Origin: a virus | Reading direction: 5' to 3' (one strand) | Virus record (IMG/VR): IMGVR_UViG_3300006104_000016 | Coordinates: 1-64,000 of that record | DNA: 64,000 nucleotides | Part shown: positions 27,082-35,600 of the stretch, one piece after another | Layout of the letters: each line of letters opens with the position of its first letter | Position numbering within the stretch: position 1 is the stretch's first letter | The notes under the pieces: generated by a model | What the model saw: only the letters and a program-made list of their open reading frames with translations | Told to the model about the DNA's origin: nothing | Database searches by the model: none | Translations under genes and position numbers: made by a program

Positions 27082-27563
27082 TGATTAAGTTTCATGATTT
27101 CGTTGTTGAGGAATTAAATTTTCCTGTAATAACTCTTGATAAAGAGAAAGTAGACCTTGATAAGGAATCTACTCGCAACGAAATCAATAGAAACCTATCA
27201 TCTGAATTAGTTACTAATTTTATTAATCCTTATGCTGGCTGGTTAAAAGTTGGAAAAGTATTAACACTCTATAACATTACATTACCTAAGGTAATATTTA
27301 AAAATGATATAGAAGGCGAAGAAGTTGTTGCTATAACACAATTTGGTGCAGACCTTTCGGGTAAGGAATCTGCACCACAATTGCCTTATGAAGAAGAATA
27401 TTATTTGTATTATAGTTATGAAGTTGTTGAATCTGGTTTATATGAAGCTTATGCTGTTATTGTAAACGGTGATGAATTAGAAAATATGCTTGAAGCTGAT
27501 GACGAAGATGATGATGACATTGACGTTTTAGGACCTAAAAGCGAATTAGATTATAGAAAATAG
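27081..27563 (+). CDS. Virion-associated candidate with capsid-targeting-like start
   Basis: 160 residues. It starts MIKFHDFVVEE, again fitting M-x-x-F-x-x-(F/Y/L)-(L/V/I)-x-E. The C-terminus is strongly acidic (EADDEDDDDIDVLG). The middle has alternating beta-strand patterns. No further motif. Late expression and virion association are inferred from neighbours and the N-terminus. Confidence 0.6.
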   Translation: MIKFHDFVVEELNFPVITLDKEKVDLDKESTRNEINRNLSSELVTNFINPYAGWLKVGKVLTLYNITLPKVIFKNDIEGEEVVAITQFGADLSGKESAPQLPYEEEYYLYYSYEVVESGLYEAYAVIVNGDELENMLEADDEDDDDIDVLGPKSELDYRK

Positions 27564-27575
27564 TTAAATTATATT

Positions 27576-27962
27576 ATGATTGATAATTTGACAGAAGAAA
27601 ACTTTTTGATATATGCTATGAAGTGCTATAATGCACCTAATTACATTATGTCAGAATTTGAAGGAGATATTAAGAGAACAAAATATCTTAAACGATTATT
27701 TCGTAGATATAAAACCAATAAATCTCTTAAAGAACGATTAATTCTAAATCATATTATTTTGTTGAATAATGTTTTTGGTCCAAAAGTGACCGCAAGAATA
27801 TTATTCTACAAGATAGATGAACGAGATTATGATATATTGAAAACATTTTTATTGTATGTAAATATATTACCAGACTTAATAGAAGGTATTAATGGCAAAT
27901 CAATTAATACATCTGAAATACCTGTAGACATGACTGTTGCTGAAAAATTAAGGAATCTATGA
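27576..27962 (+). CDS. Conserved T4-like phage protein of unknown function
   Basis: 128 residues, helical, with hydrophobic helices (ERLILNHIILLNNVFGPKVTARILFYKI) that look like a small globular protein. It overlaps the next gene by four bases. Similar proteins occur beside late genes in aquatic T4-like phages; no function is known to me. Confidence 0.6.
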   Translation: MIDNLTEENFLIYAMKCYNAPNYIMSEFEGDIKRTKYLKRLFRRYKTNKSLKERLILNHIILLNNVFGPKVTARILFYKIDERDYDILKTFLLYVNILPDLIEGINGKSINTSEIPVDMTVAEKLRNL

Positions 27963-28150
27963 AATCATTTAAAGAATATATCAAAGAAATGGGTGCAGGT
28001 GCTGTAGGTAGTGCTGGTCCAACTAATGTAGTTGGCGGTGGTGCAATTGCAGGTACAGGCGGTAAAGGCGGAGAACCTGGCGTTGATTTAAGAAAAAGGA
28101 AAAGAAATACACATAATCCAGTTATGATGGGTATTGGTAGAAGGAAATAA
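27959..28150 (+). CDS. Small Gly-rich protein with capsid-targeting-like start
   Basis: 63 residues. It begins MKSFKEYIKE, the closest match of the window to the T4 peptide MKTYQEFIAE. The remainder is Gly/Ala/Val-rich, then a basic RKRKRN tail. If cleaved after residue 10, a small basic peptide of about 53 residues would remain in the head. Confidence 0.6.
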   Translation: MKSFKEYIKEMGAGAVGSAGPTNVVGGGAIAGTGGKGGEPGVDLRKRKRNTHNPVMMGIGRRK

Positions 28151-28152
28151 TT

Positions 28153-28734
28153 ATGTTCTTTCCTGAGTTTCTATCATATAATTGGATATTAGGTTACATA
28201 CCTACTTGGGTTCCTATAGCAATTATTTGTTTTGGTGTCTTTCTAGCTATTCTAGAAATGACTTTTGAAATGTTGCAACTTATTCCTTACGGTTATAGGT
28301 TGCCTTTAAGAATAATCACTATTGTGATTCTTGCTCACGGTATCTATATAAAAGGACGCCAAGATGCAATTGTTCATGCTGAAGAAGAATTGAAGAAAAC
28401 TGTAGCTGAACAAAAAGATGTAACTAATAAGGTACAACAAGATTTTACTAGACAACTTAATGATGTGAGAGCTAAAAATGAAGCACTTAAAAAAACTATT
28501 AATACCAAAGACGATACTATGTGTGATTTGCCTAAGTCTTTTGTCGAGTTGCACGACAGCGCTGCTAAAGGCACCGTTCCCGACACCTCCAAAAGAATTG
28601 ATGGTACCTCCTCCGGAGTTGCACTCTCTACAGCAGAACAAACAGTAGTAGAAAATTATAGTTTATATAATCAAATAGCAGAACAATTAAAAGCTTTACA
28701 ATATTGGGTAGATGAACAAAGGAAATTACACTAA
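28153..28734 (+). CDS. Rz-like spanin candidate
   Basis: 193 residues. Two membrane segments (about 19-38 and 51-66) are followed by a coiled-coil region rich in Glu/Lys/Gln (about 75-125) and a C-terminal YNQIAEQLKALQYWVDEQ segment, like the end of Rz-type inner-membrane spanins. It directly precedes the GH19 endolysin with a one-base overlap. It would disrupt the outer membrane at lysis. An extra N-terminal helix is unusual for Rz. Confidence 0.6.
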   Translation: MFFPEFLSYNWILGYIPTWVPIAIICFGVFLAILEMTFEMLQLIPYGYRLPLRIITIVILAHGIYIKGRQDAIVHAEEELKKTVAEQKDVTNKVQQDFTRQLNDVRAKNEALKKTINTKDDTMCDLPKSFVELHDSAAKGTVPDTSKRIDGTSSGVALSTAEQTVVENYSLYNQIAEQLKALQYWVDEQRKLH

Positions 28735-29342
28735 TGACACTTGAGCAATTAAAAAAAATACTAGTGGGAAATACTTCAGTTGATGGATGGTTTGAATCAC
28801 TCAACAAATTTTTACCACAATACGGAATTAATACAAATAAAAGAATTGCAGCCTTTATTGGTGAATGTTCAGTTGAATCTGCTAATTTTACAAGAATTAA
28901 AGAGAATTTAAATTACAAAGCAGAATCATTAGTTAAAGTGTGGCCTTCACATTTTGCTACATTAGATATTGCTAAACAATACGAACACAATCAAGAAAAG
29001 ATTGCTAATCGTGCTTACGCTGGTCGTATGGGTAATGGTGACGAATCTAGTGGTGATGGTTGGAAATTTGCAGGTAAAGGTTTAATTCAAATTACAGGCA
29101 AAGTTAATTATGAAAAATTTGCTGAATCAATAGGTAAAGATATTGAAGAATTACCAGAATACTTATTGACATTTGATGGTGCTACAGAATCGGCTTGCTG
29201 GTTTTGGAAGACACACAATTTAAATGCTTTAGCTGATACCGGTGACATTGATAAAATATCAAAAGTTATCAATGGTGGTACTTTAGGATTAGAAGAAAGA
29301 CGAACAAACTATCAACATGCTTTGAATATATTAGGAGGTTAA
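28734..29342 (+). CDS. Endolysin, GH19 chitinase-like lysozyme
   Basis: 202 residues, without signal peptide. GECSVESANFTRIKENLNY carries the first catalytic Glu of GH19-type phage lysozymes, and AGRMGNGDESSGDGWKFAG then KGLIQITGKVNYEKF give the hallmark G-(R)G-(I/L)Q(I/L)TG region. It cleaves glycan bonds in peptidoglycan. Being unexported, it needs a holin. Two holin-like genes follow. Confidence 0.9.
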   Translation: MTLEQLKKILVGNTSVDGWFESLNKFLPQYGINTNKRIAAFIGECSVESANFTRIKENLNYKAESLVKVWPSHFATLDIAKQYEHNQEKIANRAYAGRMGNGDESSGDGWKFAGKGLIQITGKVNYEKFAESIGKDIEELPEYLLTFDGATESACWFWKTHNLNALADTGDIDKISKVINGGTLGLEERRTNYQHALNILGG

Positions 29343-29343
29343 T

Positions 29344-29622
29344 ATGGCAATGCCAGATTTTATTACACATTTGGTTACAGGTAAAGACAATAAGACACAC
29401 GATATTGCTCGTTGGTCTTGGTTATTAACAACATTGGTTGTTATTGTTGGTGCAGGTTATAACGCTTACACATCAAATCTATTTGGTCTAAAAGATTTTG
29501 CACAAGCAATCGGTATGTTAGCTGGTGCTCATGGTGCAGCTGTATGGGCGAAAAAAGATACTGAACCAGAAGCACCAGAACCTGATGCAGTACCAGATGC
29601 AGAACCTGATCCAGAAAAATAA
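29344..29622 (+). CDS. Holin-like membrane protein
   Basis: 92 residues with two hydrophobic segments (about 25-42 and 49-68) and a Pro/Glu/Asp-rich tail (EPEAPEPDAVPDAEPDPEK). Size and position right after the endolysin suit a holin. It overlaps the next gene by one base (TAATG). Confidence 0.55.
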   Translation: MAMPDFITHLVTGKDNKTHDIARWSWLLTTLVVIVGAGYNAYTSNLFGLKDFAQAIGMLAGAHGAAVWAKKDTEPEAPEPDAVPDAEPDPEK

Positions 29623-30041
29623 TGGATAACAACGATTTACTTGGTACTAAAATAGATGTAGGTGTGCTGAAAGAACAAGTAAGCACACTTACTCAACTTT
29701 GTTCCAAGATGGATACCGTGATTTCGAGATTAAACGAACAACACGACAGACATATCGCAAAGGTTTATACCGACATGGAACATAGAAGATTAGAAACAGA
29801 AGCCGATGTAAAAGAAATTCATGATAGAATTGATACTGTTCTTGATAAGGTACAAAATACAGAATTAAGAATCATGGAAGAAATTAAAGGGCTTCGTAAA
29901 TGTATTCAAGACCATCAATCTAAAGAAAAAGAACAATTAGACAAACTTCTACAATGGAAATGGATGATTGTTGGTGGTATCATTGTAGTATCATGGTTAT
30001 TATCTCACGGATTAGAAATTCTATCACAAATTTCAAAATAA
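29622..30041 (+). CDS. Coiled-coil protein with C-terminal membrane anchor (XhlA-like)
   Basis: 139 residues. Long coiled-coil region (about 10-110) followed by a single C-terminal membrane segment (WMIVGGIIVVSWLLS). The tail-anchored coiled-coil layout resembles XhlA-type hemolysin/holin accessory proteins. Last gene of the lysis cassette. Function inferred. Confidence 0.55.
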   Translation: MDNNDLLGTKIDVGVLKEQVSTLTQLCSKMDTVISRLNEQHDRHIAKVYTDMEHRRLETEADVKEIHDRIDTVLDKVQNTELRIMEEIKGLRKCIQDHQSKEKEQLDKLLQWKWMIVGGIIVVSWLLSHGLEILSQISK

Positions 30042-30042
30042 C

Positions 30043-30071
30043 TTGACATCCAAGTAGTTTTATAGTATTAT
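30043..30071 (+). promoter_or_regulatory. Sigma70 promoter for the primase operon
   Basis: TTGACA at 30043-30048, 17-nt spacer, TATTAT at 30066-30071 followed by CCTT. It lies just after the lysis cassette and 10 nt before the primase ATG at 30081, so the leader is very short. Confidence 0.65.
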
Positions 30072-30080
30072 CCTTACATT

Positions 30081-31094
30081 ATGAGTATTTTTATTGACAG
30101 ACAATTCCTGCTTCGTGCATCGCCAAAATTAATAAGGTTTACCAAAAAGAAGGACGACCTTTATAATTTCAGATGTCCTCTATGTGGCGATTCTACAAAA
30201 AACAAAACTAAATCTCGTGGCTATGTGTTTAGAAAGAAGAATGATTATTTCTATATGTGCCATAATTGTGGTGTTAGTACCACATTCTACAATTTTCTAA
30301 AGCAAGTTGATCCATCTCTTGTTGCTGAATACACAATGGAAAGATATAAAAATGGAGAAACAGGCAACAACAATTATCCAAAACCACAATTTGAAGAATT
30401 CAAAACGGCAACACCAACATTTAAAAAATCAATCAATTTACCATCCATCGATTCATTACCAGATGAACATTTTGCCAAAAAATATGTTATTGGCAGACAA
30501 ATACCAAAACACTTTCACACACAACTATATTATGCGGAAGACTTTAAATCATTTGTAAAAGATTTGGGTTTAGAAAAAGATTTAATTGATAATGATAAAC
30601 GATTGGTCATTCCATTTTATGATAAAGATAAAAATCTAATTGCTTTCCAAGGAAGAGCATTAGGTGAATCTAAATTAAGATATATTACTTGTAAACTTCA
30701 AGATAATAATAAAAAGGTGTATGGTCTTGATAGAGTAATTAATGATTTACTACCAATCTATGTTGTAGAAGGTCCAATTGATTCATTGTTTATAGACAAC
30801 TGTGTAGCAACTGCGGATTCTAATCTGGAATCAATTTTGGACACATTTGACAAGAGTAAAGTCGTATTGATATATGATAATGAACCAAGAAATAAAGAAA
30901 TTGTAAAGAAGATGGAGAAATCAATTGACGAGCATTTCAATGTCGTTATTTGGCCAAAATATATAACAGAAAAAGATGTTAATGATATTATCAAATCTGG
31001 ATTTACACAAGATGAATTGCTAGATATTATTAAAGACAATACTTTCCAAAACCTACGAGCAAAAATGGAGTTTGTAAATTGGAAAAAGAACTAG
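30081..31094 (+). CDS. gp61: DNA primase (T4 gp61 type)
   Basis: 337 residues. Zinc-finger cysteines C32/C35 (CPLCGD) and C60/C63 (CHNCG) are at the N-terminus. The Toprim-type core has IYVVEGPIDSLF (catalytic Glu) and VVLIYDNEPRN (acidic). It synthesises RNA primers on the lagging strand with helicase gp41. The next gene begins 16 nt before its stop. Confidence 0.92.
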   Translation: MSIFIDRQFLLRASPKLIRFTKKKDDLYNFRCPLCGDSTKNKTKSRGYVFRKKNDYFYMCHNCGVSTTFYNFLKQVDPSLVAEYTMERYKNGETGNNNYPKPQFEEFKTATPTFKKSINLPSIDSLPDEHFAKKYVIGRQIPKHFHTQLYYAEDFKSFVKDLGLEKDLIDNDKRLVIPFYDKDKNLIAFQGRALGESKLRYITCKLQDNNKKVYGLDRVINDLLPIYVVEGPIDSLFIDNCVATADSNLESILDTFDKSKVVLIYDNEPRNKEIVKKMEKSIDEHFNVVIWPKYITEKDVNDIIKSGFTQDELLDIIKDNTFQNLRAKMEFVNWKKN

Positions 31095-31564
31095 CTAATT
31101 GGATAAAAAGAATCTCCGAGAAAAGAGATGAACTTGGTGGATTTCAAATATGTCCATTTGCTAAAAAAGCATTTCAAGATAAAAAAGTTTTTGTAACCGA
31201 GTTTAATGAAGAACCGGAATCATATATACTCTCATACATAAAAACTTTTAATTCTATTTATGATTTTGAGCTAATTATTTTTGTTAATACGATTAATAAA
31301 TTCACGAATGATGAGCTATTAGATTTAATAAGTAAGCTACAGGCAAAAAGAGATGACTTAATCTTTTTAAAAGACCATCCAGCAGATCCTGGTTTTATTA
31401 ATGGAGTAAACACAGGTAATGGTCATTATCCAATAATACTTGCCCAATCAAGAGATAAATTATTAAGTGCTCGTGAGAGTTTAAAGAAAACAAAATATTA
31501 CGATTACTGGTCAGAAGAATACAAAAACGAAATTTGGAAATACGGAGAAAAGGCGAATACATGA
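31079..31564 (+). CDS. Conserved protein downstream of primase (TTG start)
   Basis: 161 residues. The TTG at 31079 has TGGAG nine bases upstream. Conserved-looking patches are GGFQICPFAKKA near the N-terminus and KDHPADPGFINGVNTGNGHYPI in the second half; the family is common in marine T4-like phages beside nucleotide-metabolism genes as far as I recall. No function known. It overlaps nrdA by four bases. Confidence 0.65.
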   Translation: MEKELANWIKRISEKRDELGGFQICPFAKKAFQDKKVFVTEFNEEPESYILSYIKTFNSIYDFELIIFVNTINKFTNDELLDLISKLQAKRDDLIFLKDHPADPGFINGVNTGNGHYPIILAQSRDKLLSARESLKKTKYYDYWSEEYKNEIWKYGEKANT

Positions 31565-33351
31565 ACTATCTAGGAATTGAAATTGATTTACAACGAGATA
31601 AATTATTTGATGAGTTGGGAATAAAAAGATTAAAAGAATCATACATGAGAGAAGATGAAGAATCTCCACAACACAGATTCGCATTTGTATCTAAATCATT
31701 TGCATCAAATCCAGAACACGCACAAAGATTATATGATTATGCTTCAAAGCATTGGTTATCATATGCTACTCCTATTTTATCTTTTGGTCGTTCTAAAAAA
31801 GGAATGCCAATTTCATGTTTCTTAAATTATATTGAAGATACATCACAAGGTCTAGTAGATAATCTATCTGAAACAAATTGGTTATCAATGTATGGTGGCG
31901 GTGTTGGTATCGGTTTTGGTATTCGCTCTGCTGATGATAAATCAACTGGTGTTATGCCTCATCTTAAAATCTATGATGCGTCCTCACTAGCCTATCGTCA
32001 AGGAAGAACACGAAGAGGTTCTTATGCTGCCTATCTAAACATATCTCATCCTGATATCATTCCGTTCTTGGAGATGAGAAAACCTACAGGTGATCCAAAC
32101 GTAAGATGTTTGAATCTTCACCATGGAATAAATATTACCAATGACTTCATGACTCTTGTTGAAAAGTCAATGTTAGACCCTAATGTAGATGATTCTTGGG
32201 AATTAAAAGATCCACATTCAGGTGAAGTCAGAGAAGTAGTTTCAGCAAAGATGCTGTGGCAAATGATTATTGAATTACGGATGCACACAGGTGAACCATA
32301 CATTCACTATATTGACACCAGTAATGAACATTTACCTCAATGGTTAAAAGATAAAGGATTAAAAGTCCACCAATCAAATCTTTGCTCTGAAATCATATTA
32401 CCAACAAATGAACAACGAACAGCTGTATGTTGTTTATCATCACTTAATTTGGAGACCTATGATGAGTGGAATAAAGATGCCAATTTCTTGCATGACGTTG
32501 CTGAAATGTTGGATAATGTTCTTACATATTTTATTGATAACGCTCCTGACACTATTAGTCGTGCTAGATACTCCGCTCAGCGAGAGAGAAGTATTGGTAT
32601 TGGTGCTCTTGGATGGCATGCTTATTTACAGCGCAATGGTATTGCTTTTGAGGGCGTTATGGCGAAAGTTGCTAACAATAGGATCTTCAAACATATCAGA
32701 GAAGGATTAGATAATGCAAATAAAAAATTGGGTAAAGAACGTGGAGAAGCACCTGACGCCGAAGGTACGGGTAACCGCTTTAGTCATCTTATGGCTATTG
32801 CTCCTAACGCTAGTAGTTCAATCATTATGGGTAACACTAGCCCTAGTATTGAGCCTTATCGTGCTAATGCATATAGACAAGATACTTTAAGCGGTTCATT
32901 CTTAAATAAGAACCGTTGGTTAGATGAATTACTCATCAGAGTATCAAAAGATAAACCAGAAAATTGGTATGATGACACATGGTCATCTATTATTGCTAAT
33001 GATGGTTCAGTCCAACATTTAGAATGGATGTCGGAGAATGATAAAGCAGTATTCAAGACAGCAATGGAAATTGACCAACGCTGGGTTATTGAATTAGCTG
33101 CTGATAGACAACAATATATTGACCAAGCTCAATCACTAAACTTATTCTTTAGACCTGATGCTAACATTAAATATGTTCATGCTATACATTTCATGGCATG
33201 GAAAAAAGGATTAAAGACTTTATACTATTGCCGTTCAGAAAAGATTGGTAAAGCAGATAAAGTATCTAAACGAATTGAAAGACAAGTTATTAAAGAAATT
33301 GATATGACGCAAATCGCTCAAGGAAATGATTGTATAGCTTGTGAAGGTTAA
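31561..33351 (+). CDS. nrdA: Ribonucleotide reductase class I, large subunit
   Basis: 596 residues, shorter than E. coli NrdA (761) because the N-terminal ATP-cone regulatory domain is absent. Active-site features are visible: PISCFLNYIED (first redox Cys), SNLCSEI (radical Cys), AVCCLSSLNLE (second redox Cys), KTLYYCRSEK (radical-transfer Tyr pair) and a C-terminal CIAC pair. It makes dNDPs with NrdB, encoded at 34419. The start at 31561 follows GGAGAAAAGG; a longer ATG at 31534 lacks one. Loss of the ATP cone would remove dATP inhibition. Confidence 0.93.
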   Translation: MNYLGIEIDLQRDKLFDELGIKRLKESYMREDEESPQHRFAFVSKSFASNPEHAQRLYDYASKHWLSYATPILSFGRSKKGMPISCFLNYIEDTSQGLVDNLSETNWLSMYGGGVGIGFGIRSADDKSTGVMPHLKIYDASSLAYRQGRTRRGSYAAYLNISHPDIIPFLEMRKPTGDPNVRCLNLHHGINITNDFMTLVEKSMLDPNVDDSWELKDPHSGEVREVVSAKMLWQMIIELRMHTGEPYIHYIDTSNEHLPQWLKDKGLKVHQSNLCSEIILPTNEQRTAVCCLSSLNLETYDEWNKDANFLHDVAEMLDNVLTYFIDNAPDTISRARYSAQRERSIGIGALGWHAYLQRNGIAFEGVMAKVANNRIFKHIREGLDNANKKLGKERGEAPDAEGTGNRFSHLMAIAPNASSSIIMGNTSPSIEPYRANAYRQDTLSGSFLNKNRWLDELLIRVSKDKPENWYDDTWSSIIANDGSVQHLEWMSENDKAVFKTAMEIDQRWVIELAADRQQYIDQAQSLNLFFRPDANIKYVHAIHFMAWKKGLKTLYYCRSEKIGKADKVSKRIERQVIKEIDMTQIAQGNDCIACEG

Positions 33352-33440
33352 TGAATAACAAATATGTATGGTGGATTATGAGAGCAGTTGAGATGATAAC
33401 CTGTATTCATATTATTGTGAATATATGGTGGCACTGGTAA
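33351..33440 (+). CDS. 29-residue hydrophobic microprotein
   Basis: The ATG overlaps the nrdA stop (TAATG), and its own stop overlaps the next ATG (TAATG). Rich in Trp, Ile and Met (MNNKYVWWIMRAVEMI ... NIWWHW), with a single membrane-compatible segment. Translational coupling at both ends supports expression, but its length keeps confidence moderate. Confidence 0.45.
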   Translation: MNNKYVWWIMRAVEMITCIHIIVNIWWHW

Positions 33441-33670
33441 TGAAAAAATTTGATATTAAATGGATAGCATTAACAATATTCATCATAGCAGGAACATCAG
33501 TAGCATTAAAAATGCCATGGTTGAAATGGTCTTTTCCTGGTTTTGTTATTGCTCATGGAATATTAGTGTATGACTTTGCAAGAACACACAAGAATCTTCC
33601 TTTATTATTACAGAATTCTTATTTCTTTATAGTAAACATAATAGCAACATATATTTGGTTTTTTAAATGA
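33440..33670 (+). CDS. Small three-helix membrane protein
   Basis: 76 residues with three hydrophobic segments. The middle contains ILVYDFARTHKNLPLLLQNSYF, which has a PQ-loop-like or YgjV-like feel (short charged loop then L--QN). The ATG at 33440 overlaps the preceding microprotein stop; an ATG at 33425 would add five residues. It overlaps the phosphoesterase gene by four bases. Function unknown. Confidence 0.6.
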   Translation: MKKFDIKWIALTIFIIAGTSVALKMPWLKWSFPGFVIAHGILVYDFARTHKNLPLLLQNSYFFIVNIIATYIWFFK

Positions 33671-34419
33671 AAAAAAAACATTACAAAAGCATATTCATTT
33701 CTGATATACATTTAGGTACAAAAGATTGTAAAGCCGAATATGTTAATAACTTCCTAAAACACCACACATGCGATAACCTATATCTTATAGGTGATATTAT
33801 TGATGCATGGAAGATACAACAGAATAAATGGAGATGGAAACAAAGCCATTCTAATGTTGTTCGTAGAATATTAGGTCATGCTAAAAGAGGAACAAAGGTT
33901 ACATACATAACAGGAAATCATGATGAGTTTTTACGACCAATGATTCCATACGGTCTAAACTTTGGTGTAATTGATATAGTAAATCAAGCAGAACACATTG
34001 GTATTGACGGTAAACACTATTTGGTTATACATGGTGATATGTTTGATGGTATTACAAGACTAGCACCTTGGATTTGTTTTCTTGGTGATAAAGCCTATGA
34101 TTTTGTATTAGACCTTAATAATAAATTCAATTGGTTTAGACATAAATTAGGATTTGGTTATTGGTCTTTGAGTCAGTATTTAAAACATAAAGTTAAGAAA
34201 TCAATGGACTTTATGTTTCATTTTGAAGATAACTTAGCACAGTATTGCAAGAAAAGAGGATTTGATGGCGTTATTTGTGGTCATATTCATAAACCAGAAA
34301 TTAAAAGAGTTAATGATATGGTATACATGAACGATGGTGATTGGGTCGAGAGCTGTTCAGCACTTGTTGAACATTTAGATGGTAAATGGGAAATAGTTTT
34401 TTGGCAAAAGGAAATTTAA
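33667..34419 (+). CDS. LpxH-like metallophosphoesterase
   Basis: 250 residues. All calcineurin-type metal motifs are seen: SDIHLG, LIGDIIDAW, TGNHDEF, VIHGDMFD and CGHIHKPE. The spacing and overall sequence resemble UDP-2,3-diacylglucosamine diphosphatase (LpxH) and close relatives, which act in lipid A synthesis at the membrane. It lies between nrdA and nrdB with TAATG coupling to nrdB. Another phosphodiester substrate cannot be excluded. Confidence 0.75.
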   Translation: MKKKHYKSIFISDIHLGTKDCKAEYVNNFLKHHTCDNLYLIGDIIDAWKIQQNKWRWKQSHSNVVRRILGHAKRGTKVTYITGNHDEFLRPMIPYGLNFGVIDIVNQAEHIGIDGKHYLVIHGDMFDGITRLAPWICFLGDKAYDFVLDLNNKFNWFRHKLGFGYWSLSQYLKHKVKKSMDFMFHFEDNLAQYCKKRGFDGVICGHIHKPEIKRVNDMVYMNDGDWVESCSALVEHLDGKWEIVFWQKEI

Positions 34420-35402
34420 TGGATAGCAAAGTAAAAGATTTAGCATCAAATAGAACATATTTTAAGCCTTTCAATTATCCATGGGCTTATGACGCATGGT
34501 TAAAGCACGAACAATCACATTGGTTACATACAGAAGTACCAATGATGGAAGACGTGAAAGACTGGAAAAAGAAATTAACAAACGAAGAAAAACAATTCTT
34601 AACACATATTTTTAGATTCTTTACACAAGGTGACATTGATGTTGCAGGTGGCTATGTTAAGAATTATTTGCCATACTTTCCACAACCAGAAGTTAGAATG
34701 ATGTTGATGGGCTTTGCAGCTCGTGAAGCACTTCATGTTGCAGCTTACTCACATCTGATTGAAACTTTAGGTTTACCTGAAACAACATACAATGAATTTT
34801 TAGAATATGCTGAAATGAAAGAGAAACATGATTATGTTTTAGATATATCAGCACAGAATACCACAAAAGAAAATACCGCAACACATATTGCTGTGTTTTC
34901 AGCATTTACAGAAGGTATGCAATTGTTTTCATCATTCATTATGCTATTGAACTTTCCACGTCATGGTAAAATGAAAGGCATGGGCCAAATTGTTACATGG
35001 TCTATTGTAGATGAAACACAACATTGTGAATCCATGATTAAATTATTCAGAACATATATAGAAGAAAATCGTGAAATATGGACAGACGATTTAAAGAGCA
35101 GAATTTACACCATTGCTGAAAGAATGGTTGAACTTGAAGATAAGTTTATTGACCTAGCATTTGATATGGGTCAAATGGAAGAATTAACATCAGAAGATGT
35201 TAAGAAGTATATTCGTTATATAGCAGACCGCCGATTAATCTCATTAGGTTTAAAAGGTGTGTTTAAAGTGAAAAGGAATCCTTTACCATGGGTAGAGGAG
35301 ATGATTAACGCACCAACGCACACCAACTTCTTTGAGAACAGAGCAACAGATTACGCAAAAGGCGCATTGTCTGGTGATTGGAGTGATGTTTGGGCTCATT
35401 AA
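34419..35402 (+). CDS. nrdB: Ribonucleotide reductase class I, small subunit
   Basis: 327 residues. Diiron ligands are visible: HTEVPMMEDV (acidic), AAREALHVAAYSH (Glu, His, with the radical-forming Tyr), SAFTEGMQLF (Glu) and VDETQHCESM (Glu/His). The presence of the Tyr argues for a normal Tyr radical. Start at 34419 is chosen because AAAAGGAAA precedes it and the longer frame overlaps the phosphoesterase. Partner of NrdA at 31561. Confidence 0.93.
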   Translation: MDSKVKDLASNRTYFKPFNYPWAYDAWLKHEQSHWLHTEVPMMEDVKDWKKKLTNEEKQFLTHIFRFFTQGDIDVAGGYVKNYLPYFPQPEVRMMLMGFAAREALHVAAYSHLIETLGLPETTYNEFLEYAEMKEKHDYVLDISAQNTTKENTATHIAVFSAFTEGMQLFSSFIMLLNFPRHGKMKGMGQIVTWSIVDETQHCESMIKLFRTYIEENREIWTDDLKSRIYTIAERMVELEDKFIDLAFDMGQMEELTSEDVKKYIRYIADRRLISLGLKGVFKVKRNPLPWVEEMINAPTHTNFFENRATDYAKGALSGDWSDVWAH

Positions 35403-35411
35403 GGAACTCAA

Positions 35412-35600
35412 ATGACAAACAAAACTTTAGTAGGCGAATGCCTTAACTGTGATTCATCTTACGGCATTCAATTCGTAAATGAATTAGTATCAAAAGAACT
35501 ACCAGAATATTGTCCATTCTGTGGTGAAGTAATCGAAGATATTCAAGAAGAATATATAGATGAAGAAACTACAGAAGATGATGACGGACAATGGGACTAA
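35412..35600 (+). CDS. Small zinc-ribbon-like protein
   Basis: 62 residues. Two Cys pairs (GECLNCDSSYG and EYCPFCGEV) could hold a zinc ion; the tail is very acidic (EEYIDEETTEDDDG). It begins 9 nt after nrdB and overlaps the next gene by 10 nt. Function unknown; a glutaredoxin- or RNR-assisting role would be a guess. Confidence 0.65.
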   Translation: MTNKTLVGECLNCDSSYGIQFVNELVSKELPEYCPFCGEVIEDIQEEYIDEETTEDDDGQWD

